Shown here: in pieces, positions 9,191-18,298 of the stretch
Layout of the letters: each line of letters opens with the position of its first letter
How positions within the stretch are numbered: position 1 is the first letter of the stretch
NCBI GenBank assembly: GCA_001899285.1
Contig: MKWA01000008.1
Coordinates: forward strand, 124,001-188,000
Direction: 5' to 3'
DNA length: 64,000 nucleotides
DNA from: Rhizobiales bacterium 64-17
Lineage (GTDB): Bacteria > Pseudomonadota > Alphaproteobacteria > Rhizobiales > Xanthobacteraceae
Made by a program: the position numbers and the translations under genes
Notes under the pieces: generated by a model
Database searches by the model: none
Told to the model about the DNA's origin: nothing
What the model saw: the letters and a program-made list of their open reading frames with translations, nothing else

Positions 9191-10042
9191 TCACGTCCCG
9201 CGACCGAACTCGTTTTCGATGTTGGCCCAGTCGTTGAAGCCGACGATGGTCTTGTATTCCTCGAAGCCGACGCCGTGGCCGATGAAGCTGGTGTCGCCGC
9301 GCGCGAGCTTCGCCAGCACGTCCTGCATCGTCTTGACCGCGTGCATCAGCAACGAGATGCCGTAGATCGCGATCCGGAAGCCCATGTCCGACAATTCCTT
9401 CGGCGTCAGGATCGGCGTGCGGCCGCCTTCCAGCATGTTGGCCATCTGCGGCACGTCGAACTTGCGGGCGATCTGCTCCAGTTCGGCAACGTCGTGCGGC
9501 GACTCGATGAACAAGCCGTCTGCGCCGGCGGCGAGATAGGCTTCCGCGCGGCGATAGGCTTCGTCGAGACCGGCGACGTCGCGCGCGTCGGTGCGCGCGA
9601 GGATGAAGGTGTCGGGATTGATGCGGTTCTGCGCCGCTGCGCGGATCTTGGCCACCATTTCCGCCGCCGGCACGATGTCCTTGCCGGCGATGTGGCCGCA
9701 GCGCTTCGGCGCCACCTGATCCTCCAGCATGATCGCGCCGGCGCCGAGCCGTTCGTAGGTGTGCAGCGTATGCACCACGTTCTTGACGTCGCCATAGCCG
9801 TTGTCGCCGTCGACCATGAACGGCAACGACGACGCCATTGTCACGTCGCGCACCGCAAGCGACAGTTCGCCGAGTTGCGCCAGCCCGATGTCGGGCAGGC
9901 CCCAGCGCGCGCCGATCATCGGAAAGCCGCCGGTGAAATAGGCTTTGAAGCCGGCGCGCTCGATCAGACGCGCGCTGATGGCGTCGTAGGCGCCGGGAAT
10001 GACCAGCGGCCGTTCGGAGGCAACGAGAGAGCGGAAACTCAT
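9191..10042 (-). CDS. Isocitrate lyase / PEP mutase superfamily enzyme
   Basis: A 283-residue single-domain enzyme of the ICL/PEPM superfamily. DGDNGYG (about 78-84) and the ED pair near 107 match the Mg-binding and substrate-binding loops. KRCGH (113-117) is the isocitrate-lyase-type catalytic loop with the acid-base Cys, which suggests a C-C lyase such as methylisocitrate/2,3-dimethylmalate lyase or oxaloacetate decarboxylase rather than a phosphonomutase. It overlaps the Bug receptor gene by 4 bases (ATGA), so the two are co-translated. The substrate is unknown. Confidence 0.85.
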   Translation of the reverse strand: MSFRSLVASERPLVIPGAYDAISARLIERAGFKAYFTGGFPMIGARWGLPDIGLAQLGELSLAVRDVTMASSLPFMVDGDNGYGDVKNVVHTLHTYERLGAGAIMLEDQVAPKRCGHIAGKDIVPAAEMVAKIRAAAQNRINPDTFILARTDARDVAGLDEAYRRAEAYLAAGADGLFIESPHDVAELEQIARKFDVPQMANMLEGGRTPILTPKELSDMGFRIAIYGISLLMHAVKTMQDVLAKLARGDTSFIGHGVGFEEYKTIVGFNDWANIENEFGRGT

Positions 10043-11019
10043 TTCAGTTTGATCTTTCCTTCGTCGAAGACGGCTTTCCAGCGGGCGATGTCTTCCGACA
10101 GCAGCGCCCGATAGCCGTCGGGACCGAATGCGGTCGGCGGTTCGGCGCCGGCGGACGCCATTTTCCGGACCGTGTCGGGATCCTTGATCACCGCCGCGAC
10201 TTCGGCGTTGAGCCGCGCGATGGCGTTGTCCGGGGTCTTGGCCGGTGCGACCAGGGCGAGCCAGGTGATGCCCTCGAAGCCGGGCAGTCCCGATTCGGCG
10301 ACTGTCGGAATGTCGGGCGCGAGTTGCGAGCGCTCCCGCGAGGTGATGGCAAGCCCGCGAAGCTGGCCCGAGCGCACCATCGGCAGCGTCCAGATGATGT
10401 TGTCGAACTGATAGTGGACGCGCCCCTCCATCGTGTCGGGCGCGGCCTGCGCGCCGGTGCGATAGGGTACGTGCACGGCTTCGATCCCGGCGCGGGCGTT
10501 GAACAGTTCGCCGATCAGATGCGTGATCGTGCCGTTGCCGCTCGACGCGAACGACATGTGGCCCGGTCTTGCTTTGGCATAGGCGATGAATTCGGCGACG
10601 TTACCGGCCGGCACTTTCGGGCTGACGACCAGCAGATTGGGCAGCGTGGCCGTGAGGGTGATCGGCCGGAAGTCGCGGACCGGATCGTAGTTGAGCGAAC
10701 CCGCCGGCTGCGTTAGCGGCAGGATCACCTGCGCGCTGCTCGTGGTCATCAGCAGCGTGTAGCCGTCAGGAGCGGCCTTGGCGACATAGGCGGTGCCGAT
10801 TGCGCTGGCGGCGCCAGCCTTGTTCTCGACCACCACCGGCTGCCCGAGCCGCGTCGCCAGCTTCTCGGCGATGACGCGGGCGATGGCATCGGTCCCGCCG
10901 CCGGCCGCGAATGGCACCACCAGGGTAATGCCGCGTGTCGGCCAGTCCTGCTGCGCCGCAGAGGTGTGCGGCATCAGAATTGCTGCGATTGCTAAGAGTA
11001 ATCCGGCTTTCAGTCGCAC
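10039..11019 (-). CDS. Bug-family tripartite tricarboxylate transporter substrate-binding protein
   Basis: I take the GTG at 11017-11019 as the start: it gives a 326-residue protein, the usual Bug length, opening with a clear signal peptide (RLKAGLLLAIAAIL, then a cleavage site near TSAAQQ). The mature protein begins with the family-typical WPTRGITLVVPFAAGG and has the GTAYVAKAAPDGYTLL segment. Bug proteins bind carboxylates or other small acids in the periplasm. No TctA/TctB membrane genes are next to it, so it is an orphan receptor. Coupling to the ICL/PEPM-family enzyme hints that ligand and enzyme substrate may be related. Confidence 0.88.
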   Translation of the reverse strand: MRLKAGLLLAIAAILMPHTSAAQQDWPTRGITLVVPFAAGGGTDAIARVIAEKLATRLGQPVVVENKAGAASAIGTAYVAKAAPDGYTLLMTTSSAQVILPLTQPAGSLNYDPVRDFRPITLTATLPNLLVVSPKVPAGNVAEFIAYAKARPGHMSFASSGNGTITHLIGELFNARAGIEAVHVPYRTGAQAAPDTMEGRVHYQFDNIIWTLPMVRSGQLRGLAITSRERSQLAPDIPTVAESGLPGFEGITWLALVAPAKTPDNAIARLNAEVAAVIKDPDTVRKMASAGAEPPTAFGPDGYRALLSEDIARWKAVFDEGKIKLK

Positions 11020-11220
11020 GCCGCGCCCCCGTGGCAGTTTCTGAATGTGTCGTTGCGGATTTGATCGGGCGCCCGCGGTGCGGTCAATGCGACAGCGACG
11101 TCCGTGGTCTGCGCCGGAAGCGGGCCGCTCATGCAGTGTTGCGACGGCAGCGGGGATACGCGGGCAGATCTGCGCGAGACGGGCTGGGCAGTGCCAGCGA
11201 ACCCGACTACACGTCGCGCT

Positions 11221-11976
11221 GTGGCCGACGCACTCGCCGATATTTCGCTCCTGCAACTCGTGCTGGTCGCTGTTACCGCGCTGTTCGCCTCCGTGGTCGG
11301 CGGCGTCGCGGGTTGCGGCACCGGCGCGCTGATGCCGCTCGTTCTGGTGCCGATGGTCGGCGCTGCGCCGGTGGTGCCGATCATCGCCATCTCGGCGCTG
11401 TTCACGAATGTCAGCCGCGCCATCGCGTTCTATCGCTTCGTCGACGGACGCCGCGCGCTGCTCGTCACCTTTATCGCCGGCTTCACCTGCGTGGTCGGCG
11501 CTTACGGCTATACGCTCCTGAACAATCGCGGCGCGCTGATCGTCATCGGCGCGATGCTTGCCTTGAGCGTGCCGCTGCGACGCATCCTCAAGGCGCGCAG
11601 CGCCACGCTCGGCGACACCGGGCTAGGCGTGAGCGCGGCCGGTTATGGTCTGCTGACCGGGGGAACGACCGGCTCCGGCGTCATCCTGGTGTCGCTGCTG
11701 CTGGCGGCGGGGCTTGAAGGCGCGGCGGTGGTGGCGACCGACGCAGTGATCTCCATCGCCATGGCGGTGGTGAAGATTTCGATGTTCGGGTTCTCCGGCA
11801 TTATCACGCCGCAGGTGATCGCGCTCGCCTTGCTGATCGGCGTGATCGCCTTTCCCGGCGCGTTCCTTGCCAAGCTGCTGGTCGAACATCTGCCGGTAAA
11901 GGTGCACACGGCGATGCTCGACGCCGTGGTCGTCATCGGCGCGCTGGCGATGATCGCGCAGGCGGTGAGAAGCTAG
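11221..11976 (+). CDS. TauE/SafE-family sulfite/anion exporter
   Basis: A polytopic membrane protein with about eight hydrophobic segments and the duplicated TauE/SafE architecture (AGCGTGALMPLVL in the first half and GLLTGGTTGSGVILVSLLL in the second). The GTG at 11221 gives 251 residues, the usual family length. Starts at 11104 (GTG) or 11131 (ATG) are open in frame, but would add a polar non-conserved N-terminus. It is divergent from the Bug receptor gene. The family exports sulfite, sulfoacetate or other organic anions; the substrate here is unknown. Confidence 0.82.
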   Translation: MADALADISLLQLVLVAVTALFASVVGGVAGCGTGALMPLVLVPMVGAAPVVPIIAISALFTNVSRAIAFYRFVDGRRALLVTFIAGFTCVVGAYGYTLLNNRGALIVIGAMLALSVPLRRILKARSATLGDTGLGVSAAGYGLLTGGTTGSGVILVSLLLAAGLEGAAVVATDAVISIAMAVVKISMFGFSGIITPQVIALALLIGVIAFPGAFLAKLLVEHLPVKVHTAMLDAVVVIGALAMIAQAVRS

Positions 11977-12032
11977 AGCGCTTTCAAGCGAAGTGGAGAC
12001 CGGTTCGCGTCAAGAAAACGCGATAAGATAAA
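11977..12032. repeat. Dispersed intergenic repeat (Hyphomicrobiales type)
   Basis: The gap between the TauE gene and hemF is filled by a sequence with the core GAAGTGGAGACCGGTTCGCG followed by AAGAAAACGCG. From memory, near-identical cores occur in many copies in Bradyrhizobium-like genomes; I cannot search to confirm. It contains no ORF. It may mark a dispersed repeat family or a shared 3'-end element. Confidence 0.5.
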
Positions 12033-12042
12033 TTGAAAGACT

Positions 12043-12969
12043 CTACGGCCACTTCACCACGGGCGGCATCGACGACAGGATCGAGTCGACATTGCCGCCG
12101 GTGCGCAGGCCGAAGATCGTGCCGCGGTCGTAGAGCAGGTTGTACTCCACATAGCGCCCGCGCCGGATCAACTGCTCCTCGCGCTGCGCATCCGTGAACG
12201 GCGTCGCGTAATTGCGCCGCACCAACTCCGGATAGATCGCGCGGAACGCGCGGCCGACATCCTGCGTGTAGGCGAAGTCGGCCTCGCGCGAGCCGCTGTC
12301 GAGCCAGTCGTAGAAGATGCCGCCGATGCCGCGCGGCTCGTTGCGGTGCTTGAGCCAGAAATACTCGTCGCACCAGGTCTTGAACTTCTCGTAGGGCGCG
12401 ACCTCGGCGTGCCGGTCGCAGACGTCGCGCAGCGCCGCGTGGAAGGCGAGGGTGTCCTTGTCGTCCTGTGTGCGCCGCGCATTGAGCACCGGCGTGAGAT
12501 CGGCGCCGCCGCCGAACCAGGCTTTGCTGGTGACGACAAATCGCGTGTTCATGTGCACCGCCGGCACATTCGGGTTCTGCGGATGCGCGATCAGAGAAAT
12601 GCCCGACGCCCAGAACCGCGGATCGGCGTCGGCGCCGGGAATCTCTTTGCGGAATTCCGGCGAGAACTCGCCGTGTACGGTGGAGCAATGCACGCCGACC
12701 TTCTCGAACACGCGGCCGTGCATCATCGACATGACGCCGCCGCCACCCGGATTTCCGGTGTGGTCCTTGCGCTGCCATGGCGTGCGCACGAACCGTCCCG
12801 GCGCGCGGTCGGTGAGCGGCGCGCCCTGCGGCAGGTCGTCCTCCAGCGCCTCGAACGCCGAGCAGATGTCGTCGCGCAGGGCCTCGAACCACTGGCGGGC
12901 GGTGGTTTTGAGCCGGTCGAGGGCGGCGGGATCGGGGAGTGGGGAGGTCATGCTGGCGAGTTTAGACAT
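12043..12969 (-). CDS. hemF: Oxygen-dependent coproporphyrinogen III oxidase
   Basis: Converts coproporphyrinogen III to protoporphyrinogen IX in heme synthesis, using O2. Conserved blocks are visible: [19 protein letters not shown] near the N-terminal third, [20 protein letters not shown], and the C-terminal [13 protein letters not shown] with GG. I chose the ATG at 12967-12969 (308 residues). Starts at 12951 (302 residues) and 13026 (327 residues) are possible; the last would overlap trmL. The plus-strand side carries no competing gene. No FNR-like box is visible upstream, since trmL occupies that position. Confidence 0.93.
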   Translation of the reverse strand: MSKLASMTSPLPDPAALDRLKTTARQWFEALRDDICSAFEALEDDLPQGAPLTDRAPGRFVRTPWQRKDHTGNPGGGGVMSMMHGRVFEKVGVHCSTVHGEFSPEFRKEIPGADADPRFWASGISLIAHPQNPNVPAVHMNTRFVVTSKAWFGGGADLTPVLNARRTQDDKDTLAFHAALRDVCDRHAEVAPYEKFKTWCDEYFWLKHRNEPRGIGGIFYDWLDSGSREADFAYTQDVGRAFRAIYPELVRRNYATPFTDAQREEQLIRRGRYVEYNLLYDRGTIFGLRTGGNVDSILSSMPPVVKWP

Positions 12970-13009
12970 TTTGCGAGCTGCCGGTCGGGATTCCTCAAAT
13001 CGGAAACGC

Positions 13010-13468
13010 TCAAGTCGGGAATCCATGGGTCTGTCGAAGCGCCTCTCCTAGTGCCATGGCGGCGGCCACCGCTACATTGAGCGAGCGCAAGCCGGACTGC
13101 ATCGGGATCGTAAGCCGGGCGTCGGCGGCGGCGTGGACGTTCTCCGGGACGCCGGCGGATTCCCGGCCGAGCAGCAGGATATCGTCGGCGCGGTAGACGA
13201 AGTCCGCATAAGGCACCGCGCCGGCCGTGGTCAGCAGCAGCAGGCGATGACCTTGAGCCTGCCGCCAGGTCTCGAACGCGGCGAAGGTCACATGCCGGTT
13301 GATCGTCACCCGATCGAGATAGTCCATTCCGGCGCGGCGGAAAGCAGCGTCGGTGATCGGGAAGCCGGCCGGCTCGATGATATGCGCAGTCACCCCAAGA
13401 CAGGCGGCCAGCCGCAGAATCGTTCCGGTGTTTTGCGGAATGTCCGGCTGGTAGAGCGCGATCTGCAT
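13010..13468 (-). CDS. trmL: tRNA (cytidine(34)-2'-O)-methyltransferase
   Basis: A 152-residue SPOUT methyltransferase from the ATG at 13466-13468. It begins with the family hallmark [19 protein letters not shown]. The knotted SAM site is [13 protein letters not shown] and the C-terminal [18 protein letters not shown]. It 2'-O-methylates the wobble base of certain leucine tRNAs. It sits just upstream of hemF on the same strand, with a 40-base gap, so the two may be co-transcribed. Confidence 0.93.
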   Translation of the reverse strand: MQIALYQPDIPQNTGTILRLAACLGVTAHIIEPAGFPITDAAFRRAGMDYLDRVTINRHVTFAAFETWRQAQGHRLLLLTTAGAVPYADFVYRADDILLLGRESAGVPENVHAAADARLTIPMQSGLRSLNVAVAAAMALGEALRQTHGFPT

Positions 13469-13770
13469 GGGTTTGGACAATCCGGCCGCCTGACACGGCT
13501 GCGGCGAAACGGCCCAAAAACCGCGCGTTGGGGGCAGTTATGCAACTTTTGGGCAAAGTTAGGGAATGGGGCGGATAACCGGCTTGCTCTTGCACCGCAA
13601 GGGTGCCAATAGAACCGTTATCAACTACCGCACCCGCTCCGAGCGGGGTTGTGGCGTTGATCCATTCGTCGCTCCGTGGGGTCCAGGCTCTGCGGACCTT
13701 GGGCTCCCAGCCCAGGGTTCTTCCGGTTTCCGAGCCGCGGATGGCCTCAAAACAGCAGGGGGTCAAACCT

Positions 13771-14298
13771 GTGACGACCGTGTCTTCCGCGGGCCACTCA
13801 CGCCGCGACTTTCTTTACATCGCCACCGGCGCGGTCGCCGCGGTCGGCGGCGCGGCCACTTTGGTGCCGCTCATCTCGCAAATGAATCCTGACGCCTCGA
13901 CGATCGCCGCCGGTGCGCCGATCGAGGTCGATCTGAGCCCGATCGCCGAGGGCCAGGTGATCAAGGTGTTCTGGCGCGGCAAGCCGATCTTCGTCGAGCA
14001 TCGGACCAAGAAAGAGATCGACGAGGCGCGCAGCGTCGACCTCGCCTCGCTGCCGGACCCGCAAACCGACCAGTCCCGCGTCAAGGAAGGCCACGACCAG
14101 TGGCTCGTCCTGATCGGCATCTGCACCCATCTCGGCTGTATTCCGCTTGCTCACCAGGGCAACTACGACGGGTTCTTCTGCCCGTGCCATGGCTCGCAAT
14201 ACGATACCTCCGGCCGTATCCGTCAGGGCCCCGCGCCGCTCAATCTCGCTGTGCCGCCTTACGCATTCCTCACCGACACCAAGATCCGGATCGGCTGA
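13771..14298 (+). CDS. petA: Ubiquinol-cytochrome c reductase Rieske iron-sulfur subunit
   Basis: The bc1-complex Rieske protein. I chose the GTG at 13771 because AGGGGG at 13757-13762 gives a strong ribosome binding site 8 bases upstream, and the 175-residue product matches the family; an ATG at 13741 is possible but would include the RBS. The N-terminus carries a twin-arginine-like SRRDFLY and one membrane anchor. The 2Fe-2S ligands are C118-T-H-L-G-C123 and C137-P-C-H-G-S142. First gene of the petABC operon. It transfers electrons from ubiquinol to cytochrome c1. Confidence 0.95.
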   Translation: MTTVSSAGHSRRDFLYIATGAVAAVGGAATLVPLISQMNPDASTIAAGAPIEVDLSPIAEGQVIKVFWRGKPIFVEHRTKKEIDEARSVDLASLPDPQTDQSRVKEGHDQWLVLIGICTHLGCIPLAHQGNYDGFFCPCHGSQYDTSGRIRQGPAPLNLAVPPYAFLTDTKIRIG

Positions 14299-14328
14299 TC
14301 CGCGAATAACATTTCTGAAGGTTCGAGC

Positions 14329-15594
14329 ATGAGCGGACATTCGACCTACCAGCCGCAGAGCGGCTTCATGAAATGGATGGAGAGCCGGCTGCCGATCGCC
14401 GGTCTGGTCCATTCCTCTTTCATTGCCTATCCGACCCCCCGTAACCTGAATTACTGGTGGACGTTCGGCGGCATTCTCTCGTTCATGCTCGGTGTGCAGA
14501 TCATCACCGGCATCGTGCTGGCGATGCACTACACGCCGCATGCGACGCTCGCCTTCAATTCCGTCGAAAGCATCATGCGCGACGTGAATTACGGCTGGCT
14601 CTTGCGCTATCTGCACTCCAACGGCGCGTCGATGTTCTTCATTGCCGTCTACATCCACATGTTCCGCGGCATGTATTACGGCTCCTACAAGGCGCCGCGC
14701 GAAGTGCTTTGGATCCTCGGCGTCATTCTCTATCTCCTGATGATGGCGACCGGCTTCCTCGGTTACACGCTGCCGTGGGGCCAGATGAGCTTCTGGGGCG
14801 CGACCGTCATCACCAACTTCTTCTCGGCCTTCCCCGGCATCGGCGAGGCGCTGGTGACGTTCCTGTGGGGCGGCTACTCGGTCGGCAATCCGACGCTGAA
14901 CCGCTTCTTCTCGCTGCACTATCTGCTGCCGTTCGTGATCGCCGGCGTGGTCGTGCTGCACGTCTGGGCGCTGCACGTCGTCGGTCAGAACAACCCGACC
15001 GGCATCGAGCCGAAGGGTGATCGCGACACGGTGCCGTTCACGCCCTATGCGACCTTGAAGGACGGCTTCTTCATCTCGCTGTTCTGCATCATGTTCGCGT
15101 GGTTCGTGTTCTACACGCCGAACTTCCTCGGCCACGCCGACAACTACATCCCGGCGAACCCGGCCGTGACGCCGCAGCACATCGTGCCGGAATGGTATTA
15201 CCTGCCGTTCTACGCGATCCTGCGCGCGATCCCGAACAAGCTCCTCGGCGTGTTGGCGCTGTTCGGCTCGATCATCATCCTCGCGTTCCTGCCGTGGCTC
15301 GACACCTCGCGGGTGCGCTCGGCGCGCTACCGGCCGCTGTACAAGCAGTTCTTCTGGCTGTTCTTCGCGGTCTGCATCGGGCTCGGCTGGCTTGGCTCGA
15401 AGCCGGCGGAAGGCGGCTACGTGCTCGCGGCGCGGGTGCTGACGTTCTACTACTTCGCCCACTTCATCATCGTCCTGCCGCTGCTCGGTATCTTCGAGAA
15501 GACCAAGCCGCTGCCGAATTCGATCTCGGAATCGGTGCTCAAGGAGGGCGTGCCGCTCGGCGCGCCTGCCCCGGCACCGACGGCTAAGGTTTGA
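14329..15594 (+). CDS. petB: Cytochrome b subunit of the bc1 complex
   Basis: A 421-residue polytopic protein with eight predicted helices. It has the quinol-oxidation loop [15 protein letters not shown] (the PEWY motif) near residue 285, and paired His ligands in helices B and D (for example HSNGASMFF and the [10 protein letters not shown] region). GAAGG precedes the ATG as the ribosome binding site. It lies 30 bases after petA and 10 before petC. It carries both b-type hemes and the Qo and Qi sites. Confidence 0.96.
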   Translation: MSGHSTYQPQSGFMKWMESRLPIAGLVHSSFIAYPTPRNLNYWWTFGGILSFMLGVQIITGIVLAMHYTPHATLAFNSVESIMRDVNYGWLLRYLHSNGASMFFIAVYIHMFRGMYYGSYKAPREVLWILGVILYLLMMATGFLGYTLPWGQMSFWGATVITNFFSAFPGIGEALVTFLWGGYSVGNPTLNRFFSLHYLLPFVIAGVVVLHVWALHVVGQNNPTGIEPKGDRDTVPFTPYATLKDGFFISLFCIMFAWFVFYTPNFLGHADNYIPANPAVTPQHIVPEWYYLPFYAILRAIPNKLLGVLALFGSIIILAFLPWLDTSRVRSARYRPLYKQFFWLFFAVCIGLGWLGSKPAEGGYVLAARVLTFYYFAHFIIVLPLLGIFEKTKPLPNSISESVLKEGVPLGAPAPAPTAKV

Positions 15595-15604
15595 GGAGCG
15601 CATC

Positions 15605-16438
15605 ATGATTGTCTCGCGAACGCTTCTCGCTCTCGTCGCCACCGCATTTCTGGCCGCGCCCGCAGCGGCGCAGGAACACGGCGCGCCGCAGCCGCCGGCA
15701 CAGAAGTGGTCGTTCGCCGGCCCGTTCGGCAAGTTCGATCAGGCGCAGCTGCAGCGCGGCTTCAAGGTCTACAAGGAAGTCTGCGCATCCTGCCATTCGT
15801 TGAGCCTCATCTCGTTCCGCAACCTCGCGGAGCCGGGTGGGCCGGGCTATTCCGCGGCGCAGGCCGCGGCGGTCGCCGCAGAATACAAGGTGCAGGACGG
15901 CCCGAACGACGCCGGCGAGATGTTCGAGCGCGCCGGCCGCCCGGCCGACATGTTCCCGCATCCGTTCCCGAACGATAACGCGGCCCGCGCGGCCAACGGT
16001 GGCGCGCTGCCGCCGGACATGTCGGTGCTGGCCAAGGCGCGCACCTATGAGCGCGGCTTCCCGTGGTTCGTGTTCGACATCTTCACCCAGTATCAGGAGC
16101 AGGGGCCGGATTACATCCACGCCATCCTGATGGGCTACGAGGAAGCGCCGAAGGGCTTCACGCTGCCGCCGGGCGCGCACTACAACAAGTATTTCCCCGG
16201 CCATGCCATCGGCATGCCGCCGCCGATCAGCGATGGTCAGGTGACCTATGACGATGGCTCGCCGCAGACCATCGACCAGTACGGCAAGGACGTGTCCGCG
16301 TTCCTGATGTGGACCGCCGAACCGCACATGATGGCGCGCAAGCGCCTTGGCCTGCAGGTGATGATCTTCCTGCTGGTGCTCACCGGTCTGCTGTACTTCA
16401 CCAAGAAGAAGGTGTGGAAGCAGGTCGAGCACGCCTGA
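15605..16438 (+). CDS. petC: Cytochrome c1 of the bc1 complex
   Basis: A 277-residue c-type cytochrome. A signal peptide ends near residue 22 (AAPAAAQ). The heme attachment motif is CASCH (60-64), the distal Met ligand is likely the one in IGMPPPISDG, and a C-terminal anchor lies at about 245-270 followed by KKKVWKQ. GAGGAG precedes the ATG. It is a separate gene here, not fused to cytochrome b as in some Rhizobiales relatives. A strong hairpin terminator follows. Confidence 0.96.
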   Translation: MIVSRTLLALVATAFLAAPAAAQEHGAPQPPAQKWSFAGPFGKFDQAQLQRGFKVYKEVCASCHSLSLISFRNLAEPGGPGYSAAQAAAVAAEYKVQDGPNDAGEMFERAGRPADMFPHPFPNDNAARAANGGALPPDMSVLAKARTYERGFPWFVFDIFTQYQEQGPDYIHAILMGYEEAPKGFTLPPGAHYNKYFPGHAIGMPPPISDGQVTYDDGSPQTIDQYGKDVSAFLMWTAEPHMMARKRLGLQVMIFLLVLTGLLYFTKKKVWKQVEHA

Positions 16439-16498
16439 TCGTGCGGCCTGTTTGCATGGTTTGGGTCGTGCACCGCATCGTGCGATAACGCGATAAAG

Positions 16499-16525
16499 CA
16501 AAGGGCCCTGCGGGGCCCTTTCATT
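16499..16525 (+). terminator. Rho-independent terminator after petC
   Basis: AAGGGCCC (16501-16508), a TGCG loop and GGGCCCTT (16513-16520) form a perfect 8-bp stem, followed by a T-rich stretch. It lies 60 bases after the petC stop and 27 before mtnP, so it separates the two units. Confidence 0.75.
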
Positions 16526-16547
16526 TGTTGAGAGAGCGGGGCGAACG

Positions 16548-17423
16548 ATGACGAAAGCGGTCCTGGGGATCATCGGCGGCTCCGGCATCTACGATCTGCC
16601 GGGCCTGGAAAACGTGCGCGAGGAGCGCGTCGCCAGCCCGTGGGGCGAGCCGTCCGGTGCGCTTAAGCGCGGCGACATCGACGGTCTGCCGGTGGTGTTC
16701 CTGCCGCGGCACGACAAGGGTCATCGCCTGTCGCCGTCCGACATCAACTATCGCGCCAATATCGACGTGCTCAAGCGCGCGGGGGTCACTGATCTGGTGT
16801 CGCTGTCGGCCTGCGGGTCGTTCAAGGAAGAATTGCCGCCCGGCACGTTCGTTCTGGTCGATCAGTTCGTCGACCGCACCTACAAGCGGGAAAGCTCGTT
16901 CTTCGGCAAGGGACTGGTCGCGCATGTGTCGATGGCGCATCCGGTGTCGCCGTTGCTGCGCCAGCGCATCGACGAGGCGGCGGGCGCGGAGAACATTCCG
17001 CTCGCGCGCGGCGGCACTTACGTCTGCATGGAAGGCCCGCAGTTCTCGACTTATGCGGAGAGCATCACGTACAAGACGCTCGGCTATTCGGTGATCGGCA
17101 TGACCAACATGCCGGAGGCGAAGCTCGCCCGCGAGGCGGAGATTTGCTACGCGACCGTGGCGATGGTCACCGATTTCGACTGCTGGCATCCGGGCCACGA
17201 TGCCGTGACCGTGCAGGACGTCATCAAGGTGCTCGGCGGCAATGTCGAGAAGGCGAAACGGCTGGTGGCGCGGCTGGCGCGAGATTTCCCGCGCGAGCAC
17301 GAGCCGTGTCCGATCGGCTCGGACCGCGCGCTCGACACCGCGCTGATCACCGCGCCGGAGGCGCGCGATCCCGATCTGCTGCGCAAGCTCGACGCGGTTG
17401 CCGGCAGGGTCTTGAACGCCTGA
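16548..17423 (+). CDS. mtnP: S-methyl-5'-thioadenosine phosphorylase
   Basis: A 291-residue phosphorylase that splits methylthioadenosine into adenine and methylthioribose 1-phosphate. It begins LGIIGGSGIYDLPGL. The phosphate-site segment is LPRHDKGHRLSPSDINYRA, and CMEGPQFSTYAES with VIGMTNMPEAKLAREAEI form the purine/ribose site. The nearby apt gene would salvage the released adenine, which makes this a coherent salvage cluster. Confidence 0.94.
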   Translation: MTKAVLGIIGGSGIYDLPGLENVREERVASPWGEPSGALKRGDIDGLPVVFLPRHDKGHRLSPSDINYRANIDVLKRAGVTDLVSLSACGSFKEELPPGTFVLVDQFVDRTYKRESSFFGKGLVAHVSMAHPVSPLLRQRIDEAAGAENIPLARGGTYVCMEGPQFSTYAESITYKTLGYSVIGMTNMPEAKLAREAEICYATVAMVTDFDCWHPGHDAVTVQDVIKVLGGNVEKAKRLVARLARDFPREHEPCPIGSDRALDTALITAPEARDPDLLRKLDAVAGRVLNA

Positions 17424-17496
17424 CGGGCACGCGAAACCGGGCCTTGCAAGCCCGCGCGCGCTCGCGTCTGATAGGATTTCATCAAGGAGAGAAAAG

Positions 17497-17706
17497 ATGC
17501 CCGAGATTCATGTCTACCTGGCGGCCGGCCGCAGCGACGAGGTGAAGAAGAACCTGATGCTCGACATCACCCATGCCGTGACCAAGAACTGCGACGTGTC
17601 GGCTGACGTTGTCACCGTGCAGATCATGGAATCGCCGCTGACCGAGAAGATGAAGGGCGGGCTCACCTTCCTTGAGCGCAAGAACCAGGCCGCTCAGAAA
17701 AAGTAA
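17497..17706 (+). CDS. 4-oxalocrotonate tautomerase-family protein
   Basis: A 69-residue protein with the catalytic N-terminal Pro (M-P-E-I-H-V-Y, Pro1 after Met removal) and the single beta-alpha-beta unit of the tautomerase superfamily. A strong AAGGAGAG precedes the ATG. The physiological substrate is unknown; many family members are promiscuous keto-enol tautomerases. It lies between mtnP and apt, about 70 and 20 bases from them, so probably in the same transcript. Confidence 0.85.
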   Translation: MPEIHVYLAAGRSDEVKKNLMLDITHAVTKNCDVSADVVTVQIMESPLTEKMKGGLTFLERKNQAAQKK

Positions 17707-17725
17707 CGCTCACCCGCGCCAGCCG

Positions 17726-18274
17726 ATGATCACGACCACGCTCGAAAACGATCTGCGCGCCGCGATTCGCACGATCCCCGACTATCCGAAGCCGGGGATC
17801 ATGTTCCGCGATATCACCACGCTGCTCGGCAACGCCCGTGCGTTCCGCCGCGCGGTGGATGAACTGGTGCAGCCGTGGGCGGGCTCGAAGATCGACAAGG
17901 TCGCCGGCATGGAAGCGCGCGGCTTCATTCTCGGCGGCGCGGTCGCGCATCAGGTCTCGGCCGGGTTCATTCCGATCCGCAAGAAGGGCAAGCTGCCGCA
18001 CAAGCGCGTCAGCATCGCCTATTCGCTGGAATACGGTCTCGACGAGATGGAGATGCACGAGGATGCGGTGGCGCGGGGCGAGAAGGTCATTCTGGTGGAT
18101 GACCTGATCGCGACCGGTGGCACCGCGGAGGGCGCGGTCAAGCTGTTGCGCCAGCAGGGGGCGGAGGTGCTCGCCGCCTGTTTCGTCATCGACCTGCCGG
18201 AACTGGGCGGCGCCGACAAGCTGCGCGCCATGGACGTGCCGGTGCGCACGCTGATTTCGTTTTCCGGACATTGA
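17726..18274 (+). CDS. apt: Adenine phosphoribosyltransferase
   Basis: Makes AMP from adenine and PRPP. From the ATG at 17726 the protein is 182 residues. It shows the N-terminal [18 protein letters not shown] signature, [17 protein letters not shown], and the PRPP-binding [17 protein letters not shown] near residue 120. The open frame extends upstream to 17672, but that part overlaps the tautomerase gene and is not conserved. The context with mtnP supports adenine salvage. Confidence 0.94.
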   Translation: MITTTLENDLRAAIRTIPDYPKPGIMFRDITTLLGNARAFRRAVDELVQPWAGSKIDKVAGMEARGFILGGAVAHQVSAGFIPIRKKGKLPHKRVSIAYSLEYGLDEMEMHEDAVARGEKVILVDDLIATGGTAEGAVKLLRQQGAEVLAACFVIDLPELGGADKLRAMDVPVRTLISFSGH

Positions 18275-18298
18275 TCGCCGCGTCACGCGGCTGACGCA

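Noticed and set aside
13798-15732. A 644-codon open frame on the minus strand, opposite petABC
   Set aside because: It is the complement of well-conserved bc1 genes, with the Arg/His/Asp-rich composition of a shadow frame in GC-rich DNA.
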